DNA from: Flavimaribacter sp039888615
Lineage (GTDB): Bacteria; Pseudomonadota; Alphaproteobacteria; Rhizobiales; Rhizobiaceae
Strand: one strand, 5' to 3'
Assembly (NCBI GenBank): GCA_039888615.1
Contig: JBDQQS010000021.1
DNA length: 64,000 nucleotides
In this document: positions 1-8,675 of the stretch, piece after piece
Position numbering within the stretch: the stretch's first letter is position 1
How the letters are laid out: the number at the start of each line of letters is the position of its first letter
Notes under the pieces: model-generated
The model's input: the letters and a program-made list of their open reading frames with translations, nothing else
Database searches by the model: none
Told to the model about the DNA's origin: nothing
Made by a program: the position numbers and the translations under genes

Positions 1-2
1 TT

Positions 3-521
<519 letters not shown>

Positions 522-530
522 GGAGCCGTC

Positions 531-854
531 ATGGAAGACGCCGTCATGTTCAGCGTTCAATGGTGGACCGAACCGCTCGGCACCTGGATGGCCTGGACCC
601 GCGCCACCATCGCGTTTTTCCTGTTCGTTTTCGGCTGCATCGCCCTGATGGGCGCGTGGGAATATTTCAGCCCAGGCGGCAATCCGCGCCGCGGCGTGTT
701 CGCGCTGGAGACAACACGCGGCGACCGGCTGTTCATCACCCTGATCGGCTGCGCCTTCATCTTCATCGGCTGGCTCTATTTCTTTGGCGCGCCCCTGTGG
801 TGGCCGCTCGGCGTTTGCGTGCTGTGGGCGCTCTTTGTTTTCAGCCTTGTGTGA
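531..854 (+). CDS. glpU: DUF2160 small membrane protein, GlpU-like
   Basis: A 107-residue protein with three hydrophobic stretches (about residues 22-42, 64-84 and 86-106). It matches my memory of the DUF2160 family, whose characterised member is GlpU of the rhizobial glycerol ABC transporter. An AAGGAG ribosome site overlaps the glpQ stop and lies about 6 bases before the ATG, so the two genes are translationally linked. In the known operon order glpV, the periplasmic binding protein, should follow; here the next gene is a LysR regulator on the other strand, so glpV is missing at this place. Its exact role in transport is not known to me. Confidence 0.7.
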   Translation: MEDAVMFSVQWWTEPLGTWMAWTRATIAFFLFVFGCIALMGAWEYFSPGGNPRRGVFALETTRGDRLFITLIGCAFIFIGWLYFFGAPLWWPLGVCVLWALFVFSLV

Positions 855-867
855 GCGACGGGCGCGC

Positions 868-1707
868 TCAACCCTCGTCTCTCGAATCCGTCAAGAGCCC
901 GTGGATCGCGTCGAGCGCCTTCCTGACCGGCGGATCGTGCCGCGCGTCGTGGTGGCACACAAGCCACTCTTCATGGGTAAGTTCGGCGATCGGATCGGAA
1001 ATCCGCATCAATCCCTGTTCTCCATGGGCCGCGAAACAGGGCATGACGATACGGCCCACGCCCGACAAGGCAAGGTCCAGCGCCAGCCGCGCATCGCTCG
1101 CCGTTGTCACGATGTCGTCGGCGTGATTGGCTTTCAGCCACCGGTCCGATGGAGTGGTCGCTGACCCTTGATCAATCGTGACGAAACCGGGCACGTCCGG
1201 TCCGGCTGCGTAGACCGCGTGGCGTATGACGTTGGTGCGCCGCCCTGCAAGCCAGGCCTGCTCCGGCCGGCGATTGCGGATCCCGATATCCGCTTCGCGC
1301 CGGGCTATGTCTACCGTCGCGTTGGAGGCGAGGAATTCCGGCATCCATTCGTCGTCGCCCGACCAGAACCTCGATATGTTTCTCGCCAGAAAGCGCGAGG
1401 TCCACATGCCGGCGGCAATGCGCACGCGCGGCAGGCTGCGCTCTTTAGAGGTCCAGCGGCCCAGCCTGGCCGCGAGCGTCCGCAAGCTCTCCGCTTCGTC
1501 GACCAGCAGCCTGCCTTCCGCAGTCAGGCGGTAACCCTTCCTGCCGCGATGAAAGAGCCGCCTGCCGGTTCGCCTTTCCAGTTCGGCCATGCGCCGGCTG
1601 AGCGTCGGTACGCTTGATCCGGTCATGCGCGCAGCGCCGGCAAGCCCCGAGGAGTCGGCCACCGCGAGAAACATGAGGACATCGTCAAGACTGAGGTTTT
1701 GTTTCAT
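868..1707 (-). CDS. LysR-family transcriptional regulator
   Basis: A 279-residue cytoplasmic DNA-binding protein. Residues about 6-65 form the winged helix-turn-helix (SSGLAGAARMTGSSVPTLSRR, then RTGRRLFHRGRKGYRLTAEG), the standard LysR signature; the remainder is the periplasmic-binding-like effector domain, slightly shorter than the usual 290-310 residues. It ends 13 bases from the glpU stop and converges on it. Upstream is a 300-base spacer shared with an EamA transporter gene on the same strand, so the usual divergent target gene is absent. The ligand cannot be deduced. It resembles the LysR subgroup that lacks an obvious metabolic partner. Confidence 0.88.
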   Translation of the reverse strand: MKQNLSLDDVLMFLAVADSSGLAGAARMTGSSVPTLSRRMAELERRTGRRLFHRGRKGYRLTAEGRLLVDEAESLRTLAARLGRWTSKERSLPRVRIAAGMWTSRFLARNISRFWSGDDEWMPEFLASNATVDIARREADIGIRNRRPEQAWLAGRRTNVIRHAVYAAGPDVPGFVTIDQGSATTPSDRWLKANHADDIVTTASDARLALDLALSGVGRIVMPCFAAHGEQGLMRISDPIAELTHEEWLVCHHDARHDPPVRKALDAIHGLLTDSRDEG

Positions 1708-2008
1708 TTCTGAAAACTGAATTTCAAATTCCGTTTCTGTGCATACCTTTACAGCGCCTGTATATTAGCAGGCATCATCCGACATTCTCAATATTGAAAG
1801 ATATCCTCATGCTTGCAGGTCATGCAATGCGTTGCGTCGCGACGCCCGAAACCGGGAGCCGGACAGAAGCGGACATGATCCGACGACGCATCGAAAGCCG
1901 CAAAAGATGGAGAAGAAAGGCGCGGCTGCTGAGGCTGCGCGCGGCCCTGTTCGGAAGGCGCAAGGAAATGAGGTCAGAAGGCAAGACTCAGCCTTCACTT
2001 TTTGGTCC
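1708..2008. other. Intergenic region upstream of the LysR gene
   Basis: About 300 bases without a gene I can support. It holds the LysR promoter region, including a short dyad GCCTG-N8-CAGGC at 1756-1773 that could be a regulator site. A plus-strand reading frame starting near 1809 encodes an arginine-rich peptide but runs antisense into the EamA gene and has no recognisable family. Confidence 0.4.
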
Positions 2009-2893
2009 TCACACTTTCCGCTTGGCGGCGCTTTTGATGCGTTCGCGATGCAGCGCGAACAGCCCTGCACCGACGATCAGAACGATCCCGCAAAGGACGT
2101 TCAGTCGTAGCGCTTCGCCGAACACGAATATCCCGATCGTCGAGGAAAAAACGAGCTGCAGATAGGCGAAGGGCTGGATAGCGGAGGCTTCCGCGGCCTC
2201 GTAGGCCCGGATCATGAAATAGTGGCCCGCCATGCCAGTCACGCAGAGGCAAGCGAGAAGCATCCAGTTGAAGAGGCTCATCGGCTCCCAGAAAAACACC
2301 CCGATCGCCGTCGCCACCACGGCGCCGACCGTTCCCGTCCAGAAAAAGCTGGTCGCCGTGTCGTCCTTGCGGGCGGCGTAGCGATTGAGCAGCCCGTAGA
2401 GCGCGAACATGAAAGCCGCGAGCAGCGGAATGGCCGCATAGGGCGAGAATGCGCCGAAGCCAGGCTTCAGGATGATCAACACGCCGATGAAACCGACGCC
2501 GATCGCCGTCCAGCGCCGCCAGCCGACATGTTCGCCCAGCACCGGGCCGGACAGCGCGCCGACAAGCAGTGGATAAATCGCGAAGATGGCGTGGCTTTCG
2601 ACAAGTCCGAGATAGACGAAGGCCATGACCATGACGATGATTTCCAGCGCCAGAAGGGCGCCGCGCAGGATCTGTATGAGCGGCTGCGACGTGCGCGCGG
2701 CCGCCGCTATGGAGCCTTTCTGGCGGCGCGCGATCGCCATCACGAAAAACGCGAAGAACCAGTAGCGGACCATGACGATCATCGGCGTATTGGTCACCTC
2801 GGCGAGATGTCGGGACAGACCATCCTGGGAGGCGAATATGAGGGTGGTCGCCACCATCAGCCACATGCCGCGGCGTGTGTCGTTGGTGATCAT
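2009..2893 (-). CDS. EamA-family (DMT superfamily) transporter
   Basis: A 294-residue inner-membrane protein with about ten hydrophobic segments arranged as two EamA repeats (roughly residues 8-140 and 155-280). Family features seen are the early GMWLMVATTLIFASQDG segment and the later PFAYLQLVFSSTIGIFVFGEAL segment, typical of RhaT/YdcZ-like drug/metabolite exporters. Length matches the family norm of 280-310. It stands alone between the LysR gene and a divergent hydrolase gene. The substrate is unknown; members export amino acids, nucleosides or other small metabolites. Confidence 0.85.
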   Translation of the reverse strand: MITNDTRRGMWLMVATTLIFASQDGLSRHLAEVTNTPMIVMVRYWFFAFFVMAIARRQKGSIAAAARTSQPLIQILRGALLALEIIVMVMAFVYLGLVESHAIFAIYPLLVGALSGPVLGEHVGWRRWTAIGVGFIGVLIILKPGFGAFSPYAAIPLLAAFMFALYGLLNRYAARKDDTATSFFWTGTVGAVVATAIGVFFWEPMSLFNWMLLACLCVTGMAGHYFMIRAYEAAEASAIQPFAYLQLVFSSTIGIFVFGEALRLNVLCGIVLIVGAGLFALHRERIKSAAKRKV

Positions 2894-3192
2894 TTCGGGA
2901 TCACGCCGAACTGAAGCAAAGAGGAGTGTGTCATGGCGCCATTACGGAAGTCTTTTTCATTTCCGCCAGCCCGGCGGAACAGTATCGAAGGATGCACACA
3001 TATCGCGGCTGAATGATAATGCAAACAAAACCCGCTTGCCGGTTGGAACAGCCGTGAAGACGCTCGATCGATCCCTACTGTCGGCGCCGGACTTCAAATT
3101 CCCGTGAGTATTGACCACGAAAGACCTGTCAGGAGCTGCTGCGGGCCCTATGTGCCGTGTCAGTTCGCACCGGGAAAAGGAGTTATAGCCGA
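2894..3192. other. Divergent intergenic region
   Basis: About 300 bases between the divergently transcribed EamA transporter and metallo-hydrolase genes. It should hold both promoters. I see no clear repeats, RNA gene or strong palindrome. Confidence 0.4.
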
Positions 3193-3969
3193 ATGCCTGT
3201 TACACGCCGCAACCTGATGAAATATGGATCGACGGCCGCCGTCATGATCGGAGCCTCGACAATCCTTCCCTACGCCGCGCTCGCCCGGAGCGGCGCCATG
3301 GAAGAGGATATCTTCGACACCGATAATGGCGAGATCGCGATTATTCCGGTCGCCCACGCGTCGTTCGTGATGAAGACCCCCTCGATGGTGATATACAACG
3401 ATCCGGTCGGCGGCGCAGATACATATTCAGGCATGCCGGCGCCGGATCTGGTCCTGCTCACACACGAGCACGGCGACCACTACAACGTCGAAACACTGCA
3501 GGGGATCGTCGCGGAAAATACGCGGATTATCGCCAATCCCGCCGTGTTCGGCATGTTGCCGGAAGACCTGAAATCGAAGGCGAGCGCCATCGCGAATGGC
3601 GACAGCACAATGGTGGGCGACATGCCGATCGACGCCATTCCGGCGTACAACATCACCGAGGATCGCCTGAAGTACCATCCACAGGGCCGCGACAACGGTT
3701 ATGTTCTGACAATCGACGGCGTTCGGGTCTATATCGCCGGCGACACCGAGGACATTCCGGAAATGCGGGCGCTGACCGATATCGACATCGCGTTCGTGCC
3801 GATGAACCTCCCCTACACGATGGACGAGGAACAGGCGGCGTCCGCCATCAACGAATTCATGCCAGCCTACGTTTATCCCTACCACTACAGGGATGCGGAT
3901 ATCGACAAGTTCGCCGGCCTCGTCGGCGACGGCGTCGAGGTCAAGCGCGGTCCCTGGTACGAAGCCTGA
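3193..3969 (+). CDS. Tat-exported metallo-beta-lactamase-fold hydrolase
   Basis: The start at 3193 is chosen because AAGGAG lies at 3176-3181; a GTG start at 3157 would only add 12 residues. The 258-residue product begins with a twin-arginine signal (TRRNLMKYGSTAAVMIGAST, cleavage after the Ala-rich stretch near residue 33), so it is probably folded in the cytoplasm and exported. The metal-binding motif HEHGDH is at residues 91-96, with a second ligand set in the IAGDTED segment and a late YPYHYRD. This pattern fits the UlaG/UPF0173-like branch of MBL-fold hydrolases. Substrate unknown. It converges on an alpha/beta hydrolase gene. Confidence 0.85.
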   Translation: MPVTRRNLMKYGSTAAVMIGASTILPYAALARSGAMEEDIFDTDNGEIAIIPVAHASFVMKTPSMVIYNDPVGGADTYSGMPAPDLVLLTHEHGDHYNVETLQGIVAENTRIIANPAVFGMLPEDLKSKASAIANGDSTMVGDMPIDAIPAYNITEDRLKYHPQGRDNGYVLTIDGVRVYIAGDTEDIPEMRALTDIDIAFVPMNLPYTMDEEQAASAINEFMPAYVYPYHYRDADIDKFAGLVGDGVEVKRGPWYEA

Positions 3970-3997
3970 TTTTTCGCCGCTTCCCGTCAATGCAGAG

Positions 3998-4013
3998 CCG
4001 GGCGCGAGCCCGG
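3998..4013. terminator. Weak convergent stem-loop
   Basis: CCGGGC (3998-4003) pairs with GCCCGG (4008-4013) over a 4-base loop, between two convergent genes, followed by the pyrimidine tract TTCCTTC. It may end transcription from the metallo-hydrolase gene. There is no solid T run, so confidence is low. Confidence 0.35.
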
Positions 4014-4020
4014 TTCCTTC

Positions 4021-4764
4021 CTATCTGGCTAACGACAGGCCTTGCGCCGCGCATTCGGCGAACCATTCTTCCAGGATCGCATTGACCGTTTCCGGTTTTT
4101 CAAGCGGTGGACAATGGCCGCAATTATCAAGAATGACGAGGCGCGACCCGGCGATCGCCTGGTGGATTTCCTCCGAGCAGTCAGGCGGCGTAACCTTGTC
4201 GTTGTCTCCAACGATAACCAGCGTCGGACAGCGCACGCCGGCAATCACCGGACGGCTGTCGTCACGATCGATGATGGCGTGCTGCTGCGCGCCGTAGGCC
4301 TTCACTCCCAGCCGTACGGCGGCGTCCTGCACCGCCTTCAGTCGATCCGGCGGAACGGCGTCGATGTCCTGGCAGCTGAACGCCATGGTCTTGATGTTGG
4401 CGGCGAGCATGCCGTCGCGTTCTGCGACCGCAAGATTTTCAAGACGGCGTCGGGTGCTGTCGGGGTTTTCCGGTCTGGCGGAGGTCGCAATGCAGACCAG
4501 GCTGGATATCCGGTCCGCCATGTCGGCCAGCATCCGAAAACCGATATAGCCGCCCATCGACCAGACGACCAGATGAAACCGCTCCGGCAGTTGCGGCTCG
4601 ATCGCCTGCGCCATGGCGTCGATCGTGACGTTGTCGTGATAGCCCGACGGCACCACGACGTTGTATCGATCGCCGAAATGCTCCGTCTGGAAACTCCACG
4701 ACGGATAGTCGGATTGCAATCCCGGCAGCAGCACCACTGATTCTTTCATCTCAATATTTCTCAC
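4021..4764 (-). CDS. Alpha/beta-fold hydrolase
   Basis: A 247-residue predicted cytoplasmic hydrolase. The nucleophile elbow reads VWSMGG, so the serine is present but the residue two before it is Val instead of the usual Gly. The acid (GDNDKVTPP) and the histidine (NCGHCPPLEKP) complete the triad, and the last segment is typical of MhpC/BioH-like enzymes. A GTG start at 4764 overlaps the stop of the upstream ATPase gene (GTGA); an ATG at 4749 is the alternative. It is the last gene of the peptide-type ABC operon, suggesting it hydrolyses an ester or amide of the imported compound; that is inference. Confidence 0.82.
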   Translation of the reverse strand: MRNIEMKESVVLLPGLQSDYPSWSFQTEHFGDRYNVVVPSGYHDNVTIDAMAQAIEPQLPERFHLVVWSMGGYIGFRMLADMADRISSLVCIATSARPENPDSTRRRLENLAVAERDGMLAANIKTMAFSCQDIDAVPPDRLKAVQDAAVRLGVKAYGAQQHAIIDRDDSRPVIAGVRCPTLVIVGDNDKVTPPDCSEEIHQAIAGSRLVILDNCGHCPPLEKPETVNAILEEWFAECAAQGLSLAR

Positions 4765-5747
4765 GCGACATTCATATTCAGGGAGGATGCGATCGTCTCG
4801 GCCTTGTGGCAGGCGACGCGATGTAGGCCGTCAATCGGCCGAAGCTCCGGAACCTTCGAAGCGCACTCGTCTCCGGCGAAGGCGCAGCGGGTGCGGAAAT
4901 GACAACCGGACGGCGGATCGATGGGGCTGGGCAACTCACCGCTGACGGCGGCGCGCGCATGGCGCTTCGCCGGCGTGGGCTGCGGCACGGCTTCGAGCAG
5001 CATGCGCGTATAGGGGTGCTGCGGATTGCGAAACAGGCTTTCCGTACCGCCGATTTCCACGATCCTGCCGAGATACATGACCGCGACGCGGTCGGCGACG
5101 TGCGAGACGACCGACAAGTCGTGCGAAATGAAGACCATGGTCAGATCCAGCTGCTGACGCAGACGGCCGATGAGGTTGAGGATCTGCGCCTGTATCGACA
5201 CGTCGAGGGCCGACACCGGCTCGTCTGCGATGATCAGTCCGGGATTGAGCGCAATCGCCCGCGCTATGCCAATGCGCTGGCACTGGCCGCCGGACAGCTG
5301 ATGCGGATAACGGTCGAGATGAAAATCGCTGAGGCCGACGAGCACGGCCAGTTCGTCGACGCGCTGCGATGACGCTGCCCCGTAATTCCCGAGTATCTCG
5401 CCAATGATCGCGCGCGCTTTCATCCGCGGATTGAGCGACGCCTGCGGGTCCTGGAAAATCATCTGGAAATTGCGGCGCGCCTGCTTGAGAGCCGGGCCGC
5501 GCAGCCGGGAATGGTCGACGCCGTCGATCACCACGCGACCGCCTGTCGGAACTTCGAGATGCATGATCAGCTTGGCGAGCGTGGATTTTCCGCAGCCGCT
5601 CTCGCCGACAAGTCCCAGCGTCTCTCCCCGGGCGACCTCGAGGTTCACGCCTTCAACCGCATGAACATGACGCACGCCGCCGCCAATCTTCGACGGCTTC
5701 AGCGTATAGATCTTGCCGACATTCTCGAGAACAAGATAACCGGTCAT
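4761..5747 (-). CDS. Oligopeptide/dipeptide-type ABC ATPase, DppF/OppF-like
   Basis: A 328-residue ATPase with Walker A GESGCGKST, the signature LSGGQCQRIGIARAI, Walker B LIIADEP and the C-terminal oligopeptide-transporter domain (PHPYTRMLLEAVP followed by the Cys-containing CHFRTRCAFAGDEC tail). The start at 5747 makes an ATGA overlap with the preceding ATPase gene; a GTG two codons earlier is less likely. In this family the F subunit pairs with the D subunit to energise the two permeases. It lies fifth in the operon. Family assignment is firm; the substrate of the transporter is unknown. Confidence 0.93.
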   Translation of the reverse strand: MTGYLVLENVGKIYTLKPSKIGGGVRHVHAVEGVNLEVARGETLGLVGESGCGKSTLAKLIMHLEVPTGGRVVIDGVDHSRLRGPALKQARRNFQMIFQDPQASLNPRMKARAIIGEILGNYGAASSQRVDELAVLVGLSDFHLDRYPHQLSGGQCQRIGIARAIALNPGLIIADEPVSALDVSIQAQILNLIGRLRQQLDLTMVFISHDLSVVSHVADRVAVMYLGRIVEIGGTESLFRNPQHPYTRMLLEAVPQPTPAKRHARAAVSGELPSPIDPPSGCHFRTRCAFAGDECASKVPELRPIDGLHRVACHKAETIASSLNMNVA

Positions 5748-6790
5748 GCCCACGCCCTTACAATGTCGTTGTCGCTCATCGCCTGGCGGACTGCGTCCGC
5801 GTGGATACAGCGGGTCCAGTGCCCCTGCGCCCGCTCCTGCGCCTGTGGCAGCGGGGCGAGACAGGTTTCGGAGGAAAATTCACAGCGCGGCGCGAAGACG
5901 CATCCCTCGATCTTCCGGTCCAGCCGCGGAACGGAGCCCGGAATTTCACGCAGCTCGTCGTGCATGCGGGCGTTGACGCCGGGCAGCGAACGCATCAGGC
6001 CGGCGGTGTAGCCATGCGCCGGATCCGCGAAGAGCTTTTCCGTCGGCCCCTGTTCGACGATGCGGCCGGCGTACATCACCATCATCCGGTCGGCGACGCC
6101 TGCGACCACTCCGAGATCATGGGTGATGAGAATGACGCTCATGCCGATATCGCGACGCAGGTCGGCGATCAAATCCAGAACCTGGGCCTGGACAGTGACA
6201 TCCAGAGCCGTCGTCGGTTCGTCGGCAATCAGCAGTTCCGGGTCGCAGGCGAGCGCCATGGCGATCATCACGCGCTGCCGCATCCCGCCGGAGAGTTCAT
6301 GCGGATAGGCGCGCAGCCGGCTCGCCGCGTCCGGAATGCGCACAAGGTCAAGCATTTCCAGCGCCCGCTTTTCCGCGGCGCCGCGACTGACGCGGCGATG
6401 TTTGCGGATCGTTTCGGAAACCTGCATGCCCACAGTATGAACGGGGTTGAGCGAGGTCATCGGATCCTGGAAGATCATGCCGATCCGGTCGCCGCGAATC
6501 CGGCGCATCTCCCTTTCACTCGTATGCAACAGGTCCCTGCCCCGCAGCAGCGCAGATCCGCTGGTCACCCGCGCGCCGTGTTTCGGCAAGAGCCCCATGA
6601 TCGTCATTGCGGTCACGCTCTTGCCGCAACCGGACTCGCCGACGAGGCTGACGATCTCGCCCTCACCGACGGAAAACGAAACGGCGTCGAGCGCGTAGGT
6701 CACCTTGTCCCTGTCCGCGAATTCCAGGCTGAGGTTTTCAACCTCTAGAACCATATCGGAGTCGGGAGTGCGTGAGGTCATGTCGTTCAT
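5744..6790 (-). CDS. Oligopeptide/dipeptide-type ABC ATPase, DppD/OppD-like
   Basis: A 348-residue ATPase with Walker A GESGCGKSV, signature LSGGMRQRVMIAMAL, Walker B LLIADEPTTALD and the C-terminal peptide-transporter extension with its cysteine motif (CVFAPRCEFSSETC). The start at 6790 overlaps the stop of the upstream permease gene as ATGA, and its own stop overlaps the next ATPase the same way, so the ATPases and permease are translationally coupled. Together with the F-type ATPase it forms the cytoplasmic motor of the importer. Confidence 0.93.
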   Translation of the reverse strand: MNDMTSRTPDSDMVLEVENLSLEFADRDKVTYALDAVSFSVGEGEIVSLVGESGCGKSVTAMTIMGLLPKHGARVTSGSALLRGRDLLHTSEREMRRIRGDRIGMIFQDPMTSLNPVHTVGMQVSETIRKHRRVSRGAAEKRALEMLDLVRIPDAASRLRAYPHELSGGMRQRVMIAMALACDPELLIADEPTTALDVTVQAQVLDLIADLRRDIGMSVILITHDLGVVAGVADRMMVMYAGRIVEQGPTEKLFADPAHGYTAGLMRSLPGVNARMHDELREIPGSVPRLDRKIEGCVFAPRCEFSSETCLAPLPQAQERAQGHWTRCIHADAVRQAMSDNDIVRAWA

Positions 6791-7674
6791 ACCGAGCCCC
6801 TCACCATCTTGCGGGGATCCAGCGCATCGCTCAGCCGGTCGCCCAGCACGTTGACGACGAGGACCAGAAGCGACAGCAGCACGCCCGGATAGACCATCAG
6901 TTCAGGATGAATGCGGAAGAACGAGCGCGCATCGGCCATCATGCCGCCCCAACTCGGCACTTCCGGCGACGTGCCGACGCCGAGAAAACTCAGGACCGCA
7001 GAGGTGATGATCGCAGAGGCGCAGGCATAGGTCGCCTGCACGAGCACCGGCCCCAGCGTGTTCGGCAGAATATGACGCCAGACCAGCGGCAATCCGCCCG
7101 TGCCGATGGATATCGCCGCCGCGACATAGGGCTGCTGCTGGACGCCCAGAACGACCGATCGCACGAGCCGCACCATGCGAGGAATTTCCGGGATGGAGAT
7201 TGCGATGATGACCGTGAGAATTCCGGCATCCATGAGGGCTGCGAAGGCGATGGCGAGCAGGATGGCGGGGATCGCCATCATCGCATCCACCAGCCGCATC
7301 GCTATGGCGCCGCCGATGCGCGACATTCCGGCGTAGATTCCGATCGCGACGCCGAAAACGGTTGCGATCGCGGCGACCGAAAAGCCGACCAGCAAGGACA
7401 TGCGAGACCCGTAGACCGCGCGCGCAAACACGTCGCGTCCCAGGTGATCGCGCCCCCAATAGGCGCTTGCCGAAGGGCCGGTCAGCCGCTGCGCCGGATC
7501 GATCTTCACCGGGTCGCCTGCGATCAGCGGCGCGAAGACAGCCATAAGTGCGAACAGCAACAGGACGCCGAAGCAGATGGCCGTCGCGGGGTTTGCGGGC
7601 AGATAGCTGGCCGCCGCCGAAATCCGGCCGCCATGCCTGCCGCGATTGGCTGAAACCTGGTCGTACACACTCAT
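6787..7674 (-). CDS. Peptide/nickel-type ABC permease, DppC-like
   Basis: A 295-residue inner-membrane permease. The start at 7674 is chosen because it lies two bases after the stop of the DppB-like gene; an in-frame extension to 7920 would overlap that gene deeply and is unlikely. The N-terminal OppC segment is followed by GRDHLGRDVFARAVYGSRMSL, a hallmark of DppC proteins, and by about five further helices with the EAA-type loop near PYVAAAISIGTG. It pairs with the DppB-like permease to form the channel. Confidence 0.92.
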   Translation of the reverse strand: MSVYDQVSANRGRHGGRISAAASYLPANPATAICFGVLLLFALMAVFAPLIAGDPVKIDPAQRLTGPSASAYWGRDHLGRDVFARAVYGSRMSLLVGFSVAAIATVFGVAIGIYAGMSRIGGAIAMRLVDAMMAIPAILLAIAFAALMDAGILTVIIAISIPEIPRMVRLVRSVVLGVQQQPYVAAAISIGTGGLPLVWRHILPNTLGPVLVQATYACASAIITSAVLSFLGVGTSPEVPSWGGMMADARSFFRIHPELMVYPGVLLSLLVLVVNVLGDRLSDALDPRKMVRGSV

Positions 7675-7676
7675 GA

Positions 7677-8618
7677 TCAGCCTTTTACCCGCGGGTCGAA
7701 CAACGCGTAGCTCAAATCGATCAGGAGATTGATGAGGATAAGCAACGCGGAGAAGAACAGGATCACGCCCTGCACGACCGGATAGTCCCGGCGGGTGATC
7801 GCATCCACCGTCAGGCGGCCGATGCCTGGAATATTGAACACCGACTCGGTCACCACGACGCCGCCGACCAGCGTCGCGAAACCGATGCCGATTACCGTTA
7901 TGACGGGAATTCCGGCGCATTTCAGCGCATGGACCACGAGGATGCGAAACGTTCCGAGCCCCTTGGCGCGCGCAGTCCGCGTGAAGTTCTCGCTGAGCGC
8001 CTCCAGCATCGCCGCGCGGGTGACGCGGGCAATCAGCGCCGCAAAGACCAGCGCCAGCGCGATCGAAGGAAGCGTGACCGAATGCAGCGTCGTCAGCAGG
8101 CCGTTGGAGAGCGGCTTGTAACCCTGAACCGGAAACCAGCGTAGACTGACCGCGAAGAAATAGACGAGAAGATAGGCGATCACGAAGACAGGCACCGAAA
8201 ATCCGAGAACGGCGAAGGCCATGATGCCCCTGTCGATCCAGCCATTGGCGCGCCAGGCGGCGATGACGCCGAGAGGCACGGCGATCGCCACGGTCAGAAA
8301 CAATGTAACCGCTGCGAGCACGAAGGTCGGCTGGATCCGCTGGGCGATCAGCTGGGTCACGGGCTTGTTGGAATAGATCGATTCACCGAGGTCGAACTGC
8401 AAAGCATTGCCGGCCCATATGCCGAATTGGACGATGAGCGGCTCGTCGAGATGCAGCCGTTCGCGGATTTTTTCCACCTGCTGCGGATTTGCGTTGTCGC
8501 CGGCCAGAAGCACGGCGGGATCGCCGGGCGTCAAATGAACAAGCGAAAAGATGAAAATCGCGACGAGGATGAAGATGGGGATGGCGGCAAGCAACCTTCC
8601 CAAGACGTAACCCAGCAT
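7677..8618 (-). CDS. Peptide/nickel-type ABC permease, DppB-like
   Basis: A 313-residue permease with the DppB N-terminus (MLGYVLGRLLAAIPIFILVA), the LTPGDPA motif near residue 30 and about six transmembrane helices. The loop EALSENFTRTARAKGLG is the conserved ATPase-docking site. AAGGG lies just before the ATG. It follows the binding-protein gene after a 57-base gap that holds a GC-rich stem-loop. Second gene of the operon. Confidence 0.93.
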   Translation of the reverse strand: MLGYVLGRLLAAIPIFILVAIFIFSLVHLTPGDPAVLLAGDNANPQQVEKIRERLHLDEPLIVQFGIWAGNALQFDLGESIYSNKPVTQLIAQRIQPTFVLAAVTLFLTVAIAVPLGVIAAWRANGWIDRGIMAFAVLGFSVPVFVIAYLLVYFFAVSLRWFPVQGYKPLSNGLLTTLHSVTLPSIALALVFAALIARVTRAAMLEALSENFTRTARAKGLGTFRILVVHALKCAGIPVITVIGIGFATLVGGVVVTESVFNIPGIGRLTVDAITRRDYPVVQGVILFFSALLILINLLIDLSYALFDPRVKG

Positions 8619-8635
8619 GTCGAACCCTTGGTAGC

Positions 8636-8662
8636 GGCCATCCGGCGCGCGCCCGGATGGCC
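8636..8662 (-). other. Intercistronic stem-loop after the binding-protein gene
   Basis: GGCCATCCGG (8636-8645) and CCGGATGGCC (8653-8662) form a perfect 10-base stem with a 7-base loop between the binding-protein stop and the permease start. There is no T run. Such hairpins are known to protect the upstream binding-protein message and give it higher expression than the permeases. Confidence 0.6.
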
Positions 8663-8675
8663 ATTGTCATTGCGG

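Noticed and set aside
1809..2165. Arginine-rich plus-strand frame upstream of the EamA gene end
   Set aside because: The second half is antisense to the EamA gene and the first half has no family, so I do not call a gene.
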